Assembly: GCA_037127315.1 (NCBI GenBank)
Contig: JBBBDQ010001153.1
Location: 4,149,501 to 4,213,500, forward strand
DNA: 64,000 nucleotides
Origin: Ascarosepion bandense
Taxonomy: Eukaryota > Mollusca > Cephalopoda > Sepiida > Sepiidae
Direction: 5' to 3'
Numbering within the stretch: the stretch's first letter is position 1; each line of letters begins with the position of its first letter. Below are positions 36,020-48,276 of the stretch, piece by piece. The position numbers were made by a program, and so were the translations under genes. The notes beneath the pieces are model-generated. The model was not told the DNA's origin. It made no database searches and was given only the letters and a program-made list of their open reading frames with translations.

Positions 36020-36565
36020 GTGGGAGATATCCCTCAAATATGACCCTGATCTACCCTATATGTACCTCCACGTGACACCTATTCACAGTACCACCTTTAT
36101 TTTCACCCTATATGGCCACGGGATGATGGAACTTTAATGTTCAACAAAATATCTAGGATGATTGATAATATCTTCACCCAATTTCCTTCAACTAACTTAC
36201 ATATTTGTGGTGACTCCGATATTCACCTCAAAGACTGGTTAGTCTAATTGAACAAAATATCGAAACTGCGATTAATCACAGAATTAGTAAAGTACTTGAT
36301 AACAAATACATCTGGGGGACGGTTGCATTAGATATTTCAAATGCTGTCCACAAGGTTCATTATGATTTATTGCTCAATCTCTTTAGTTATGGAGTCACTT
36401 GAAGAGTCGTTTCATTTATAAAGTCGATTCTAACTGGTTGGTCTCTAAACATAGTTGTTAACAGCCAGACCTCCGTGTCGCAGGATATCAACGTGTGTGT
36501 TCCACAAAGTTCGCTTCTCGGTCCAACCCACTTTTTATATACATAAATGATCTGCCTCAAAGTAT
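36020..36565 (+). pseudogene. Jockey/CR1-like LINE with endonuclease fused to RT by a deletion
   Basis: The first part reads MFNKISRMIDNIFTQFPSTN, LHICGDSDIHLKDWL, the end of an apurinic-type endonuclease (the expected motif is GDFNIHHK.WL). It is directly followed by SLIEQNIETAINHRISKVLDN, VALDISNAVHKVHYDLLLN, SFIKSILTG, VVNSQTSVSQDINVCVPQSSLLGPT and LYINDLP-like sequence. That is RT fingers and palm up to the SLLGP motif. Hundreds of bases between the two domains are missing. The sequence stops before YADD, where a SINE 3' fragment begins at 36566. Confidence 0.7.
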
Positions 36566-36652
36566 GTCAGTCAGTTACGTTCCATACGCGATACATGCTT
36601 GGACTATCACGTCTTGAAAGATACATGACTGATTGGATAGAAGGTTTTCCTT
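36566..36652 (-). mobile_element. 3' fragment of the tRNA-headed SINE
   Basis: GTCAGTCAGTTACGTTCC, CGATACATGCTTGGAC and CATGACTGATTGGATAGAAG match the left end of the SINE at 11696-11985 (GTCGGTCAGTTAAGTGCC, GATACACGCTTGGGCG, CATGACTGACTGGGCAGAAG). The element is on the minus strand and lacks its tRNA head. Confidence 0.7.
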
Positions 36653-39600
36653 GTACAGGGTGAACAACCCTAAAAGAAAATTAACAAATAAATTAAATAT
36701 AAACTTACGGTGTTCATTTAACTGTCGTAGAATAACGATTTGAGAGCTGTAAATGGTGGAAGACTATTAAAAATTACTAATCTTCCTATCTTTGAAAAAT
36801 ACTTCCGCTCTAATACATTTTTCCTTTAACATATTCAGAAGTGTACAGGTGTGGTTATTAAAACAGTCTCATCGGCCAATTTTCAGCAATGGGTTAGTCC
36901 CACACTTGGTACAAATTAATTGTGATTTTGTACTAAGCTAAGCCGAGAAAATACTTTTGATAAAGAAAATGACAATTCAACTTGTGATAGTAGTGGGCTA
37001 AATTTGCAGTCTATTATTAGAACTTTTATAAGACGAAAAGGCAAGGTAGAAATTATTCCAACCCTTTCTTTTTGCTGGAATAAGCTCTTTCCACTTACAT
37101 TTAAAGAAGACCAAAACACACAAAAAGACATAATGAATTAACGAGTTGATCTGACATTGCTTTAGATGATAATCACTCATCGTAAAATTACATTGTACTT
37201 TTAGATTAACAGACCATTAATACGTGCAGACATCAATCTGCATTGGTACGTATATATTTGTGAACTAGTGTATTCAATGTAAACTTTAACAAATACTTAA
37301 AAGCACTTAAGTGATTTAATATCATCAGAAGATCACCGACAGACACACTTTGAGAAGTAAACGGAATATAAACTAAAAATTGTTTGTTGTGTGTAAAAAA
37401 TGCCAGATGTTATCGGCTCTTAGATACATTCTGAAACCGACCGTACAATTGTACAAATGAAATCAATCATGAATTCTTCGAAATTATACTGGAATTATTG
37501 CCAACATTTCAAGATTTAGTAAATCTTTTTGCAAACCGAAACGACGTGCTAAAATATTTTCGAAGTGAGGCTAGCTCTTCAGGTATTCTTTTAAAAAAAT
37601 CCTAGTCAGTTGTTTATTGTTCTCTTAATCGCTTCTGGACGACACAAAACGAATATTTACTGAGCCAAGAATAATCGAAAATATGATTTTATTGTCTCGT
37701 TATCTTCTGCTGTTCCTGAATAATAATAATTCTTAATAAAAGGCATTCTATAGACTACCAAAGATTTATAAATCCGGCATAAACACTCTTACATCAGATC
37801 ATAAATAAAAATATATGAAAACAGTTTCTTATTCCTTTTTACACGTATTTCTTTCATTTTGCTGAATTTGCTTTTTATCGCAGCAATTTAGGTTGTTATT
37901 CAATAGCGCAAATAAGAAGGAAAGAATAAACTTTCAACGAGGATCAACTAGCATCTCTTTTGGCCGTGGAAGCTTTCTATACCTATACAATGACTGTAAG
38001 GCTTGAAAAAATCTTGAAGGCGTTTTACAGTCTTGCAAAAAAGCAAAACAAAACAAAATTGAAAGAAATAATAGTGAAAAATTGATGAAGCTTGAGAGTT
38101 CAAGGTAATAAAAAAGTTCAAGGTAATATTACTACGAATAATGCAACTAGTCATAATTAAGAATTTGCTTTAAAGATTACAAAAATAATGATAATTGAAT
38201 AATTTCTGAGAGTGCTTCATTTAATCAAAAATAAATACTACTACTTAACAAAGTAAGATTAAAGAAATACTATTCGAAAATGAATAATAGATGACAATAA
38301 GTCATCTTACAAAGACTCTTGAGAATATTTCTACAACAATCAATCTAGTTAAGACGAAAAGAACATTAGGCAAAAAATAGTTGACAATACTTTAATAAAA
38401 ATTCATTATTATATTACTACAACAAATACTGCTAGCGGAAATAAAACAAGTAAAATTCAAGTAAAACAAATGCTAGCCAAAAATGAATAAGATTCTACAA
38501 AACTTCCTGTAATAAAAATGCGATACTGGTCAAGATTTAATAATATTTATCAATGTTCATCGAATAAAAATTCCTAATAATATTTGCAATGGTGATATTA
38601 TGTTTCATCTTGAAACATTCGGTATTTATTAACTTATCATCGAATCATACGGTCATTTGAAATTAACAAGGTCTATCTCTTAAAACAGTTTTTCAGAGAA
38701 TTATCAAGTCCAATAAAAGTTAACGGTTATCGATTTTTCTTTTTTGGCTGAAATAGAGCGGAATGTCAGCATGCTGATTATGTCATCATTTTCTCTTTGA
38801 GTTACATGTGCTATCCAATTGGCTGATGTTAATATTTATCAAGTGGTGTGGTGTCTGTTGATTGGTGAAATTCTTTGTGATTTTGTAGCGTCATTCCACG
38901 AGGTGCGAAAAAGGCTTATCCTCTCCAATACCTAGAGGATCTATTCGCTCGAAGTAATTTTCAGTTATTGATCTGGGAATGTGCTTGTGTACTATTGACG
39001 TATATGATATTACTGAATGGAGTGGGCACCAGAGTAAAGTCTTTTTCTGTTTAGACTATTTAAGAACAAATCGGTTACTATTTTGGTTTTGTGGCATTAT
39101 GCTTATAATTGGCTTATTTCGCGGTTTAATTTCTCTCCTATACTAAATTTGTAATAACTGATCCATATCCAAATATATTTGAAGTGATATTATTACTTTC
39201 ACTATCTGAATTTTTGTGATGGATTCAAGGTAAATGCCATCACTGCATTTATCCAATTCCGTATCATATTTTCTGTTTCGGAAAGGTTTATCTTGTGCCT
39301 TTCTCTTTGGTAGAGAATGTTGATTTTCTTTTTTGTTTCTTCGTAAAATAATCATAATAAACAATACCTTATCTAAAAAATTCATATATCTTGCAACTGC
39401 TACAATAAGCAGTAAAGTAAAACTAATCAGATGAAAAAGCAACCAAAATCTTATAATAACTGACAGTGCGTTAAACAACTTAAGACTATTAGGTGATCAA
39501 ATAGAAATTGCTTGAAAGAAATATTAATCAAATATTAGTAATAATTGACGCTATTTTCATTAATAATAAAAATCAAACATTCAAAATTTGTCGGGTGTAT

Positions 39601-39696
39601 TTATCAAATTCTCCGATGAAAATATTTCAGTGATTCAGAATATTTATTCTAAAAAAGTTTTTACAAATTGTGATTAAAACTTAAGGCTCAATACAG
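36653..39696. other. No supported gene
   Basis: AT-rich. A CCAAT-motif patch at 38810-38890 (CCAATTGG, GATTGGTG) precedes a slightly GC-richer stretch; no frame supports a gene there. Confidence 0.5.
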
Positions 39697-39766
39697 AGGC
39701 AGGGGTAAACGTTGCTACGGAGGTAGGGATAAACGTTGTTACGGAGACATGGGTAAACGTTGCTAG
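39697..39766. repeat. 27-bp minisatellite, about 3 units
   Basis: GGGTAAACGTTGCTACGGAGG recurs as GGGATAAACGTTGTTACGGAG and GGGTAAACGTTGCTAGG. Confidence 0.85.
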
Positions 39767-40387
39767 GTTATCTGTCGTAAGCTAAAACTTCCTTTAGCGG
39801 CCCAAATATGAAACGTGTTCCTTATACAAAAAGACTACATGACACTGAATAACACCGCACAAACCGTGTCAAAATATAGGCTGTATTCGAAGTGCAGCGA
39901 AGAAATGAAAATATCCAAATGCCAGACGTCACTAGAAAGCCATATAAAACTACCTGTCCCTTGTGATGTGAGCATTCAGATTAATATGCACAGAAAATAA
40001 ACTGTCAATCAAGAAAAAGATTGTGTCTGGCTTTTCGCTTCTCTCTTCACGGTGCTGAAATAGATGGGTAGAAAGACTATGAATAACAGGATCGATCCCA
40101 ATTGAATACTAAAAAATGTGAAAGTATCTTCTTTTTAATGTTTATATCTTTATTTTACATGAGTTTAGTTACTCACGTAAATCAATGTTCGGTCTTAGAT
40201 AAAAGAAATTATTTTGAATACTGGTTGTCAAAGTCAACGACGTGTTGTAAACGGAAACACAATATTTAGTATTTCCTATTTTTTTAGCCTCTGATACCTG
40301 CGTATCCCAAATCAAACGAATTGGTCATTTCTCTGAAACCGAAAATCATTGGTATTGCATTTTTCATTCTACCTGCAAATCGAAAAG

Positions 40388-40403
40388 AAATATATATATA
40401 TAC

Positions 40404-40447
<44 letters not shown>
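40388..40447. repeat. (TA)n-rich microsatellite
   Basis: TATATA runs with two ACATA interruptions. Confidence 0.9.
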
Positions 40448-40449
<2 letters not shown>

Positions 40450-41060
40450 ATATCTCTGTTTGTGTGTGTTTGTGTATCTCCATTCTAACGAACTCTACTC
40501 CTCCGAGCCTCTCGGTCCGATTTCAACCAAAATGAGTCATTTGTCGGTCATAACATGAACCTTTGATGTACGCAAACATTTTTCGAATCGATTTACAGGG
40601 TACGGTACAAATCCTCGAAACGCTTAGAATTTACGGTCTTTGCTCCTCTGAGACACCTTATGCGAATTCAATCAAAATCGGGCAACTTGTAGATCAAGGT
40701 CCGAACCATTTGATGTAGAAAAGGTTTTCGAGTGGATGTACAAGTTTCGTCAAAAAATCACGACAAACATAATTTCGGGTGGGTTTTGTGCACTTTTATG
40801 CATTTCTCCAAAACGGTTAACTCAAACACAACCAAAATCGAGTAACTGCTAGATCATTGTGTGATGCCTTGATATGCGAACAAAACTTTCGATTGACTCT
40901 CAGGGTGCGGCAAAAGTAGTGGAAAATGTTGCTTTTTTGTGATCGTTTATTTCTTTGAAACGCTAAGTTGTATTCCAACAAAAATCGGGAATTTTTTGTA
41001 ACTGCTACCTTATCATACGCCATAACAATTTCACGTTTTTTACAAGGTATCAACCTTTCC
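40448..41060 (+). repeat. Unclassified dispersed repeat, possibly Helitron-related
   Basis: After the TA run comes a TG-rich leader (TTTGTGTGTGTTTGTGTATC), then repeated phrases such as CTCCTCCGAGCC, CCGATTTCAACCAAAATGAG, CAATCAAAATCGGGCAAC and ACCAAAATCGAGTAACTGC. The same plan (TG-rich leader, then CCGAAACGACTGAACCGATTT) is seen at 62752-62960, and a TG-rich leader also opens the Helitron at 63046. Family assignment is tentative. Confidence 0.4.
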
Positions 41061-42347
41061 GACATTACAGGGACAATGCATACACTTCTGTATCATATCG
41101 CATCACATTATAGGCTTCCGTAACGTCCGCCCCGTTCTTTCAATTGTACACACATCATTTCCGTTTATTGGCAAAATTGACCGAGCATGAATCCCGTTTT
41201 ACAAAAACAACAAAAACCAATACTTACTTCGCATGTTTTAAGCGTCACGTCAACATCATACTATAGTTTTTTGAATAACCACTTCACCCTACCATTTCAA
41301 CATGACCACCAAAAAACCCTAGTAATGCCGAACTATACAACTAGAGTAAATATAAATTTACTAAGCTGAGCTAAATCAAGCATAAGACACTACAGTGGTG
41401 AGTTCCCGAGAAACGAGATTGCTAACTATTGCTCCAAGACAACGATATAATTTATGGAACTAAACTTTTCGAAAAAGTTGTTCTAATTTTATGTCGTTGT
41501 CGTATATTTTAAGTTTAAATTACCCGATGAGTTTCGGACAGCTTTAGTAATAATATTCGAGGCTAACTTTCTATCAGTTACTAAACATGTGCATTATCTT
41601 GTTTTTTGTTTTTTTAACCAAAGAACAATTCGAAAATAAATTATTTTGAAATATCTTAATATTTGTGTTAGATTTAATGAAAACATTTATTATTCTTGGT
41701 AGCTTTCTTGAATACAAAGTTTGATGAAAAAAAAGATCTAGAGATGTTTTGAGCTGAATGTTCATCTGACTAATGTCAATCTACTCATTATTGAATTCAC
41801 CAGTAAAAATCATTGTACATTTTACATAAAATTCCTCTTTTTTAATTCTAGTACTTGCGTTCGCCCCTTACCATTGAGCATTTATTTTAATTTAAAATTC
41901 ATAATATAAATGCAATAGAATTCATACAGACACTTTGTATTGGCTTAAATGTAAACGTTAATGAACATTTTTTTAAGACAAAAAATGCAACCCAACGCCA
42001 AAAGAGTGATGATGAAGGCTGGTCATTCTGTAGAGAAGACTTTAAAACGCAATATGTAGCAATGCACTCCACACACTTGAAAGATCAGATCGCCGAGCAA
42101 CAACTGAAAGATAAAAAATAATAATGATATTATTTATTAATTAAATTATTACGTCAAGTTTTATAGTAATCAGAAGATTTTGCTGTGTAACAATATTTTT
42201 CATGGGTTCACTTTCATAATTTAAAAAGATGTTTAGTTGTTATTATATTTTTACATGCACATTTACATAGTAGTAAACCACCGTGCGTTGATTCTTTGTT
42301 CCTTTCTTCTTTCTCTGATGCAGGACAGCTTTGAGAAAGAAAGTATA
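41061..42347. other. No supported gene
   Basis: AT-rich sequence without recognisable frames. Confidence 0.5.
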
Positions 42348-42348
42348 C

Positions 42349-42401
<53 letters not shown>
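42349..42401. repeat. (GT)n-(GA)n compound microsatellite
   Basis: A GT run of about 22 bases passes directly into a GA run of about 30. Confidence 0.95.
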
Positions 42402-42403
<2 letters not shown>

Positions 42404-43412
42404 TGAGTGGTAGAGCCAATTTTTGTCGTCTGCTTTTTTTTAACAGCTCTGTGTATGTTTCTTTCTTTTTCTTTTGAATTTGTGGTGGGGAGAAAATCAA
42501 AAATGAGAGATCAAGAAATGCGCCCAACTATGATTTTTTCTCTACTCTGTTTTCTTCCAAAGCCTTTCTTTTATATCCCAACTTTTAAGTTGGAAAAACA
42601 TTTCCGATTTCGGTTTGAGATGCTTTCCGAACCATCTATAATCTTCTACGAAAGTCTGGATCCCTTCCTGAAACATCTCGAAACATTCCGAACTGAAAGT
42701 TCTTTATTTATTTTTTTATTTATTTATTTTTTTATTTATTTATACTTTTCTTCTTTTTTTTCTCCTGTTTCTCTTTTTTCATTTAATTTTTCTCTTTTTA
42801 CTTATTTATATATTTATTCTATGTTACCCATTATATAACAGTTCTTTGTCTTATCGTAAATCATTGACCTAAATAAACTATACAATAATTCTTGCACGAA
42901 AATAATACATTCTTATTTATCATTCTTACAAGCACCATAATATGTCAAAGTCTCTATGAAGTCGTGTCTACTCCCCATATGTACAATTTGTCTGTTCGGA
43001 TGGGGAATAACAAGATTTAAAAATGAAAACCACAATGAATATTTGCAAAGTGCATAATACTATAAATACAACAAAGTAAACAAAATGGTGTTAGAAATAT
43101 AACCCCCCCCACCCCACAAGCCTTAATTGTGGCAGAAATACCAGTTAACTGGAGGAAATTAAAGCAGAACATGAATGAATGAAAATTTAATCATTTACCC
43201 AATCACAAACACAAATACACACCTATTCAGACAACGGTTATGAGAGAAAACACTCGAAGAAGGAAAAGTGTCACACATTCACCAGAAAACTGGTAAAGTA
43301 AGTGGGGACAAAAATAAAAGAGGGCAATGAGCAACATATCCTTACCAAATTAACTGGGTATAACAAAAATACAAAAATAAACTAAGCCCAAATTAGCCAA
43401 ATTTGGTGGGGA
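42402..43412. other. No supported gene
   Basis: T-rich low-complexity stretch (42700-42830), then A-rich DNA. The 143-codon frame at 42407-42838 lacks an ATG start and is low-complexity Phe/Leu/Tyr; not a credible gene. Confidence 0.5.
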
Positions 43413-44030
43413 ATGTCAATGTCAATGTCAATGTTTAATAATAAGGCTTCCAATACTCTGATGCCTCATCAGCATCAAAATGCCATTCTAAGTTAGTTTC
43501 TCACACTCAACAGATACGCGCAAGACTCGCCCACCTTTTGCCAAATTCTGATGGAGAGAGTCGTTTCCTTTCCATACTGATATTGACTTTAAACTTCTCG
43601 TCTCCATACAATTCCTTTTGTTGCGACGTCCATATAATGATCCGCATAGCGCCTAGCAGTCACAACACAAAGTGCTTAGATATCTTCAAAATACTTCAAC
43701 CCAGGCACCCAAGAGCGAGCCTTCTGTTTCGTTATCACCTAAGAAGAACCCAAGACCTAATTGGCATTTACGATAGAAGGAGAACTCGGCACACCGTCCT
43801 TGTTTTTTGCGTAGTAACTTGATCACGATAGAACACTGCCTATCCAGATCTCACACTCTCTAACGGGATCCTCGCACTTTGGTGCTTCAGCCGCCTTTAG
43901 GCGGGTAACGTCAGCCAAATAAGTTCACACCGGGCTCTCTGGTGAACTCTCTTAACTAGAACTCGATCAAGGTAGCTAATCTTATTAATCCAGATCTATA
44001 CTATCCCCGAGAGTGCTGATTACAATATTA
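43413..44030 (+). repeat. Possible solo LTR or LTR-like repeat
   Basis: A purine-rich GGTGGGGAA is followed by TGTCAATGTCAATGTCAATG, like a polypurine tract followed by an LTR beginning with TG. The interval is GC-richer than its surroundings and ends in a region with CAACA (about 44030). No second LTR, primer-binding site or gag/pol frame was found. This is a suggestion only. Confidence 0.22.
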
Positions 44031-44039
44031 TCAACAAGA

Positions 44040-45029
44040 TAGACTATTACTACAGTAATTAATTACTTCTATCATTTGATTAATGCGATTTCGAAGTTAC
44101 TCAAAATACAATGTCACTAATGAGAAAACGATAAATGATGCAGATGGTTTACAATAAGAAGTTAATGAAGGCACTCCATTATCTTTACGAGATACCCATG
44201 CTGATTTTCACTCAATGTGGACATCAAGAGTCTATGACTTTGTGCATTCAATAATGTTTTTTTTAATCAATGATTATTAATGATTACAAATGTTCAGAAT
44301 ATAATAAAATCTAATAATATATTGTGTAAAACTGAATATTGTTTTTGTTTAATAGAGAAAATATTTTCGACATTATGTTCTGAATATGTACGTATTTAAA
44401 TTGTTTGTATAATAGACCGCTTATCTACGGAGCACATATTTCAAGACGTCAGCTACATTATTCTGTGTATAGTACGGAACCCTGTGTATACTATATTTCT
44501 TCATGTACATATCAATGACAAATTAAATTCTGTGAAATGTACAGCGTTCAGCAAAAAAAGGAAATTGTGCAATCATAAAACTGTGAAATCCTTAAGTCAG
44601 AAACATGCAACATTTGGGAGAATTTTTCAATAACAGCAGATAAGAAACATGACAAAAACAAAATAAGTTTATAAGTATATTAATGTTTAATTTAAAATTG
44701 ATTTTTCTATTGCAAGATATTTAATAGCATTATAATTCGTCTGTGTGTTCCTCACTCCTTAGACCACATGGTATCGCAAAAAGAATATGCATTGCTGGAA
44801 ATACCCAAATAAAAACAAAAGTCCTCTTTGAGGATGGACGAAATTTAAAAAAAAAAGCTTCTGTTTACTGGTTATTTTATGCTTTCTCTTTTGTTAGTTA
44901 CTTCTAACTAGGGGAATTGACTTTTTTACAGGACTACATCTTTGAACTTATACTAAATATATACTTAACATTTTAATATTTGTTCTTTCTTTCTTCTACC
45001 CCTTTTTTTTGTTTTTCATATATATACGA
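44040..45029. other. No supported gene
   Basis: AT-rich DNA before the long LINE. Confidence 0.5.
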
Positions 45030-45217
45030 GATGTTAGCAACCCGGTAGGATAAAGAAAAGAAAACCTACAAAGGGCGAAGGAACTCTTAATGCGTCAACG
45101 GCCAGCTAACTAGAGTAGGTGTCTCAATAATCCACCGTGGCGAAGGCAACAGGATACCACTCCACTATCTCTATCCTGCGGAAAATCATGGCTATACAAC
45201 GAATACATATTAGAACT

Positions 45218-45427
45218 AACGGCGTGAAGGGGGTTGCTCCCAAAGAGAGCAATTCCTCGCCCGTTAAGGACCGACATGGGCAACAGGTGTCACCTGACCG
45301 TCATCCGGTAACTGTTAGCAACAACGGCGTAAAGGGGACACTTTTTCCCAAAATATGTCCCTCGCCCGGGAAGGAGCAGCATGAGCAACAGGTGTCTCTG
45401 GACGGTTACCCTGCGACTGTGCGCAAC
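45218..45427 (+). repeat. Two tandem 105-bp units in the LINE N-terminal coding region
   Basis: AACGGCGTGAAGGGG at 45218 recurs as AACGGCGTAAAGGGG at 45323. Each unit encodes about 35 residues beginning NGVKG and containing QQVS and P.TV.N. The exact multiple of three keeps the frame. Confidence 0.8.
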
Positions 45428-47092
45428 AAAGAAAGGATTACCTTGGGGACACGGAACTTCAGGACGTTAAACAGCTGCGGACAACTAGAGAATGTCAAGC
45501 AGGCAAGGAATAGGCTAAAGATCAATATTCTGGGAATATGCGAGACCAGATGGACAAATAATGGCGACTTCAACAGCGACAACCATAGGGTAATATACAC
45601 CAGAGGCAAAAATAATGAAAACGGAGTCGACTTAATACTGGACAAAGAAATGAAGAAATGTGTTTTGGGATACTGGCAGTTCTCCGAAAGAGTTCTCCTG
45701 GTCAAACTGAAAGGGAGACAGTTCAACATGTCAATTGTAGTCATGTATGCACCAACAACACAAAGCACCGAGGAAGAAATATAATATTTTTAATCCACTC
45801 TAGAGAAGACTAAGACTCAATGTAAAAGCCAAGAAATCAGGTCATCATGGGAGATTTGAATGCCAAAGTAGGCAAGGAGAGGGAAGGTATGACAACTGGA
45901 AACTTTGGTTTAGGAATCCGCAACGAACGAGGAGAAAAATGGTTGTAATGGTGTATAGCAAATGACCAGGTAATAACTAACACCTGGTTTCAAGAACACC
46001 CACGACGTCTATGAACATGGAGAAGCCCAGGAGGTAACACAAAAAACAAGATAGACTACATAACCATTAACAGCAGATTCAGAAATGCAGTGGTTCAAAA
46101 TAAAGCTTATCCAGGTGCTGACTGTGGAAACGACCACGTCCCAGTCATCTGCAAATTAAAAGTGAAACACCAGAGACTGAAGAAGCCTAATGCAGCACCA
46201 AAACTAATATACAACGCACTTGTGAATGACCTCAAACTACAGAAAGAATACCCTAACAGCGTGAAAACCAAATACGAAGAACAAACTAGGAAAAGACACT
46301 CAAAATGGGACTCGCTAAAGGAAGCAATACTGACATCAGCAAAAAACATTGTCCCAAAGGAAAATAGGCGCAGAAAGAAAAAACGAGTGGATGACGGAAG
46401 AGATTCTGGACATGATGCAAAGGAGACAGAAAATTATATCAAGACATGGAACGAAGTACAGGGAACTACACAAGGAAATAAGAAGAAAATGTAGACAGGC
46501 GAAAGAGAAATGGCTCAATGACAAATGTGCTGAAGTAGAGAGATGAGCAAGAATAATAAAGCAGGCATGCATAAGGAAATAAAAGGACTGACAGGACAAA
46601 AAAAAACCTGCACTTTAACAGGATGTCTAAAATCTAAGGATGGTACAATCATTTTGGAGAAAGAGGAAACAATGGGAAGAATATATAAAATATATTTTCC
46701 ACGACAAGAGAGAGCAACCAATAATACGCAAAGATGAGGACGGACCGGAAATATTAAAGTCTGAATTGGAATTTGCAGTAGCCAAACTGAATAGAAACAA
46801 AGCAGCGGGACCAGACGGCATAGTCATAGAGCTGCTGATAGCCCTAGAAGAATTTGGTATAGAAAAAAAATTACTGAAATAATAAATTAAATTTATAATA
46901 GTGAGGTTATACCAGATGACCTCAGCAAGTTTATCTTCATTGCACTACCTAAGAAGCCAGGAGCAAACGAGTGCGAACTCCACAGAACCATCAGTTTAAT
47001 AAGCCATATAACAAAAACCGATCGTCGAATCCTGATGAATAGAGCGAGAAGCAGAATCAGACCAAAGATAGGACAATAACAGTGTGGTTTCA

Positions 47093-47272
47093 TTTATTGA
47101 TTATGCGAAGGCGTTTTACAAAATACACCACAAAGAACTGATGGAGATGCCATATGCATGATTAGGATGCTCTCCGAAAGAGCAATACAAATGAAGAAGG
47201 CCTTATATCTGTGCTTTATAGATTATGCGAAGGCGTTTGACAAAATACACCACAAAGAACTGATGGAGATGC
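47093..47272 (+). repeat. 58-bp block present twice within LINE copy 5
   Basis: TTTATTGATTATGCGAAGGCG at 47093 and TTTATAGATTATGCGAAGGCG at 47215 each run on through ACACCACAAAGAACTGATGG to a GAGATGC end. The first block replaces about 33 bases present in copy 1 between CAGTGCGGGTTCG and ATTCATAATTAGG. Confidence 0.88.
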
Positions 47273-48240
47273 TCGGCAGCCTTGACATGTTTGGGAAAGA
47301 CTTGAGAGTAATACAGAATCTTTACTGGCAGCAAACCGCAGGCATACGGACAGGTAATGAATTGAGTAGATATACAAAGATAGCGAGAATATTTTGAGGA
47401 CCCTAGAAGTTATGCTTGGATTCGTAATCGGAAGCCACAATTTAAACAACCTGAGGTACGCAGATGATAGAGTGCTGATAGCAGACACAGAAAGGAAACT
47501 ACAAAACCTCCTACAGCAGGTAGCTGAAGAAAGTAACAAGAAAGGACTAGAAATAAACTGCACGAAAACCAAATGCACGGTCATCAGTAAAAAGGGCAGC
47601 CCAAAATGCCAAATACAGGTCAGGGATACTAGAATCAAGCAGGTACAAAAATTTAAAAACCTGGGAAGCGTTATAACAGAAACCGGAAAGTGCGACACCG
47701 ACACCCGAAGGCGAATGGCATGGCGAAGGAAGCATTCCAGAAGTTGAGTAAGGTATTACGAAACGGGACAATTTTGCAAGAAACAAGGAAGAGTGTACTG
47801 GATTGCTACGTGCTGTCCGTCCTTCAATATGGCAGTGAATGCTGGACAACATCATCAAAGGTGAAGGAAAAACTTGAAGCAACTGAAATGTGGTTCTACA
47901 GAAGGATGCTGCGAATATCATGGATCGAGCATGTGAGCAATGATGAGGTCTTGGAAATGATGGAAATAAAAAGGAAATTAATACTGAACATCGGGAAGAG
48001 ACAGCTGAAGTTTCTGGGGCATGCAATGAGGAAGGAGGGCTTGGAGAATCTGATACTAACAGGCCAGATAGAGAGAAAAAGAGGCAGGGGAGAGCAACGA
48101 ATAACATATTTGAAGGACCTAATCAGGTAAATGACGGCACGAGGATTGCATTGTGTAACAGGAGAAGGCGTACTCAGAGCCACCAGGGATAGGGAAACGT
48201 GGAAAACCATGATCGCCTACGTCCTGAATGGGCTGGCCAC

Positions 48241-48276
48241 ATAGAAGAAGAAGAAGAAGAAGAAGAAGAAGAAGAA
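48241..48276. repeat. (GAA)n tail of RTE LINE
   Basis: Eleven GAA-type units begin at the stop codon of the LINE. The same short tail follows copies 2 and 4. Confidence 0.9.

Larger units (their letters stand above)
45030..48276 (+). pseudogene. RTE LINE copy 5, near full length
   Basis: The frame opens at about 45137 (MAKATGYHS) after a short leader. It starts with two 35-residue units, then the endonuclease: LGTRNFRTLN, ILGICETRW (catalytic Glu), YAPTTQSTEE, a stop at 45782, IMGDLNAKVGKER, GNDHVPVIC (usual SDH reads NDH). The RT has NRNKAAGPDGIVIELL, LCFIDYAKAFDKI and LRYADDRVLIAD (47448-47483). The C-terminal part reads FYRRMLRISWIEHVSNDE, RQLKFLGHAMRKEGLEN and, after a stop, ATRDRETWKTMIAYVLNGLAT-stop at 48241-48243. 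A (GAA)n tail follows. Damage: several stops and frameshifts, loss of about 60 bases carrying QGCV, and a duplicated block at 47093-47272. It is the reference for the other five RTE copies here. Confidence 0.93.

Noticed and set aside
38810..38960. Promoter-like patch with CCAAT motifs
   Set aside because: No coding exon, initiator or downstream gene could be identified; such motifs are frequent by chance.
42407..42838. 143-codon frame
   Set aside because: It begins at a non-ATG codon, is dominated by Phe/Leu/Tyr from T-rich low-complexity DNA and shows no domain.
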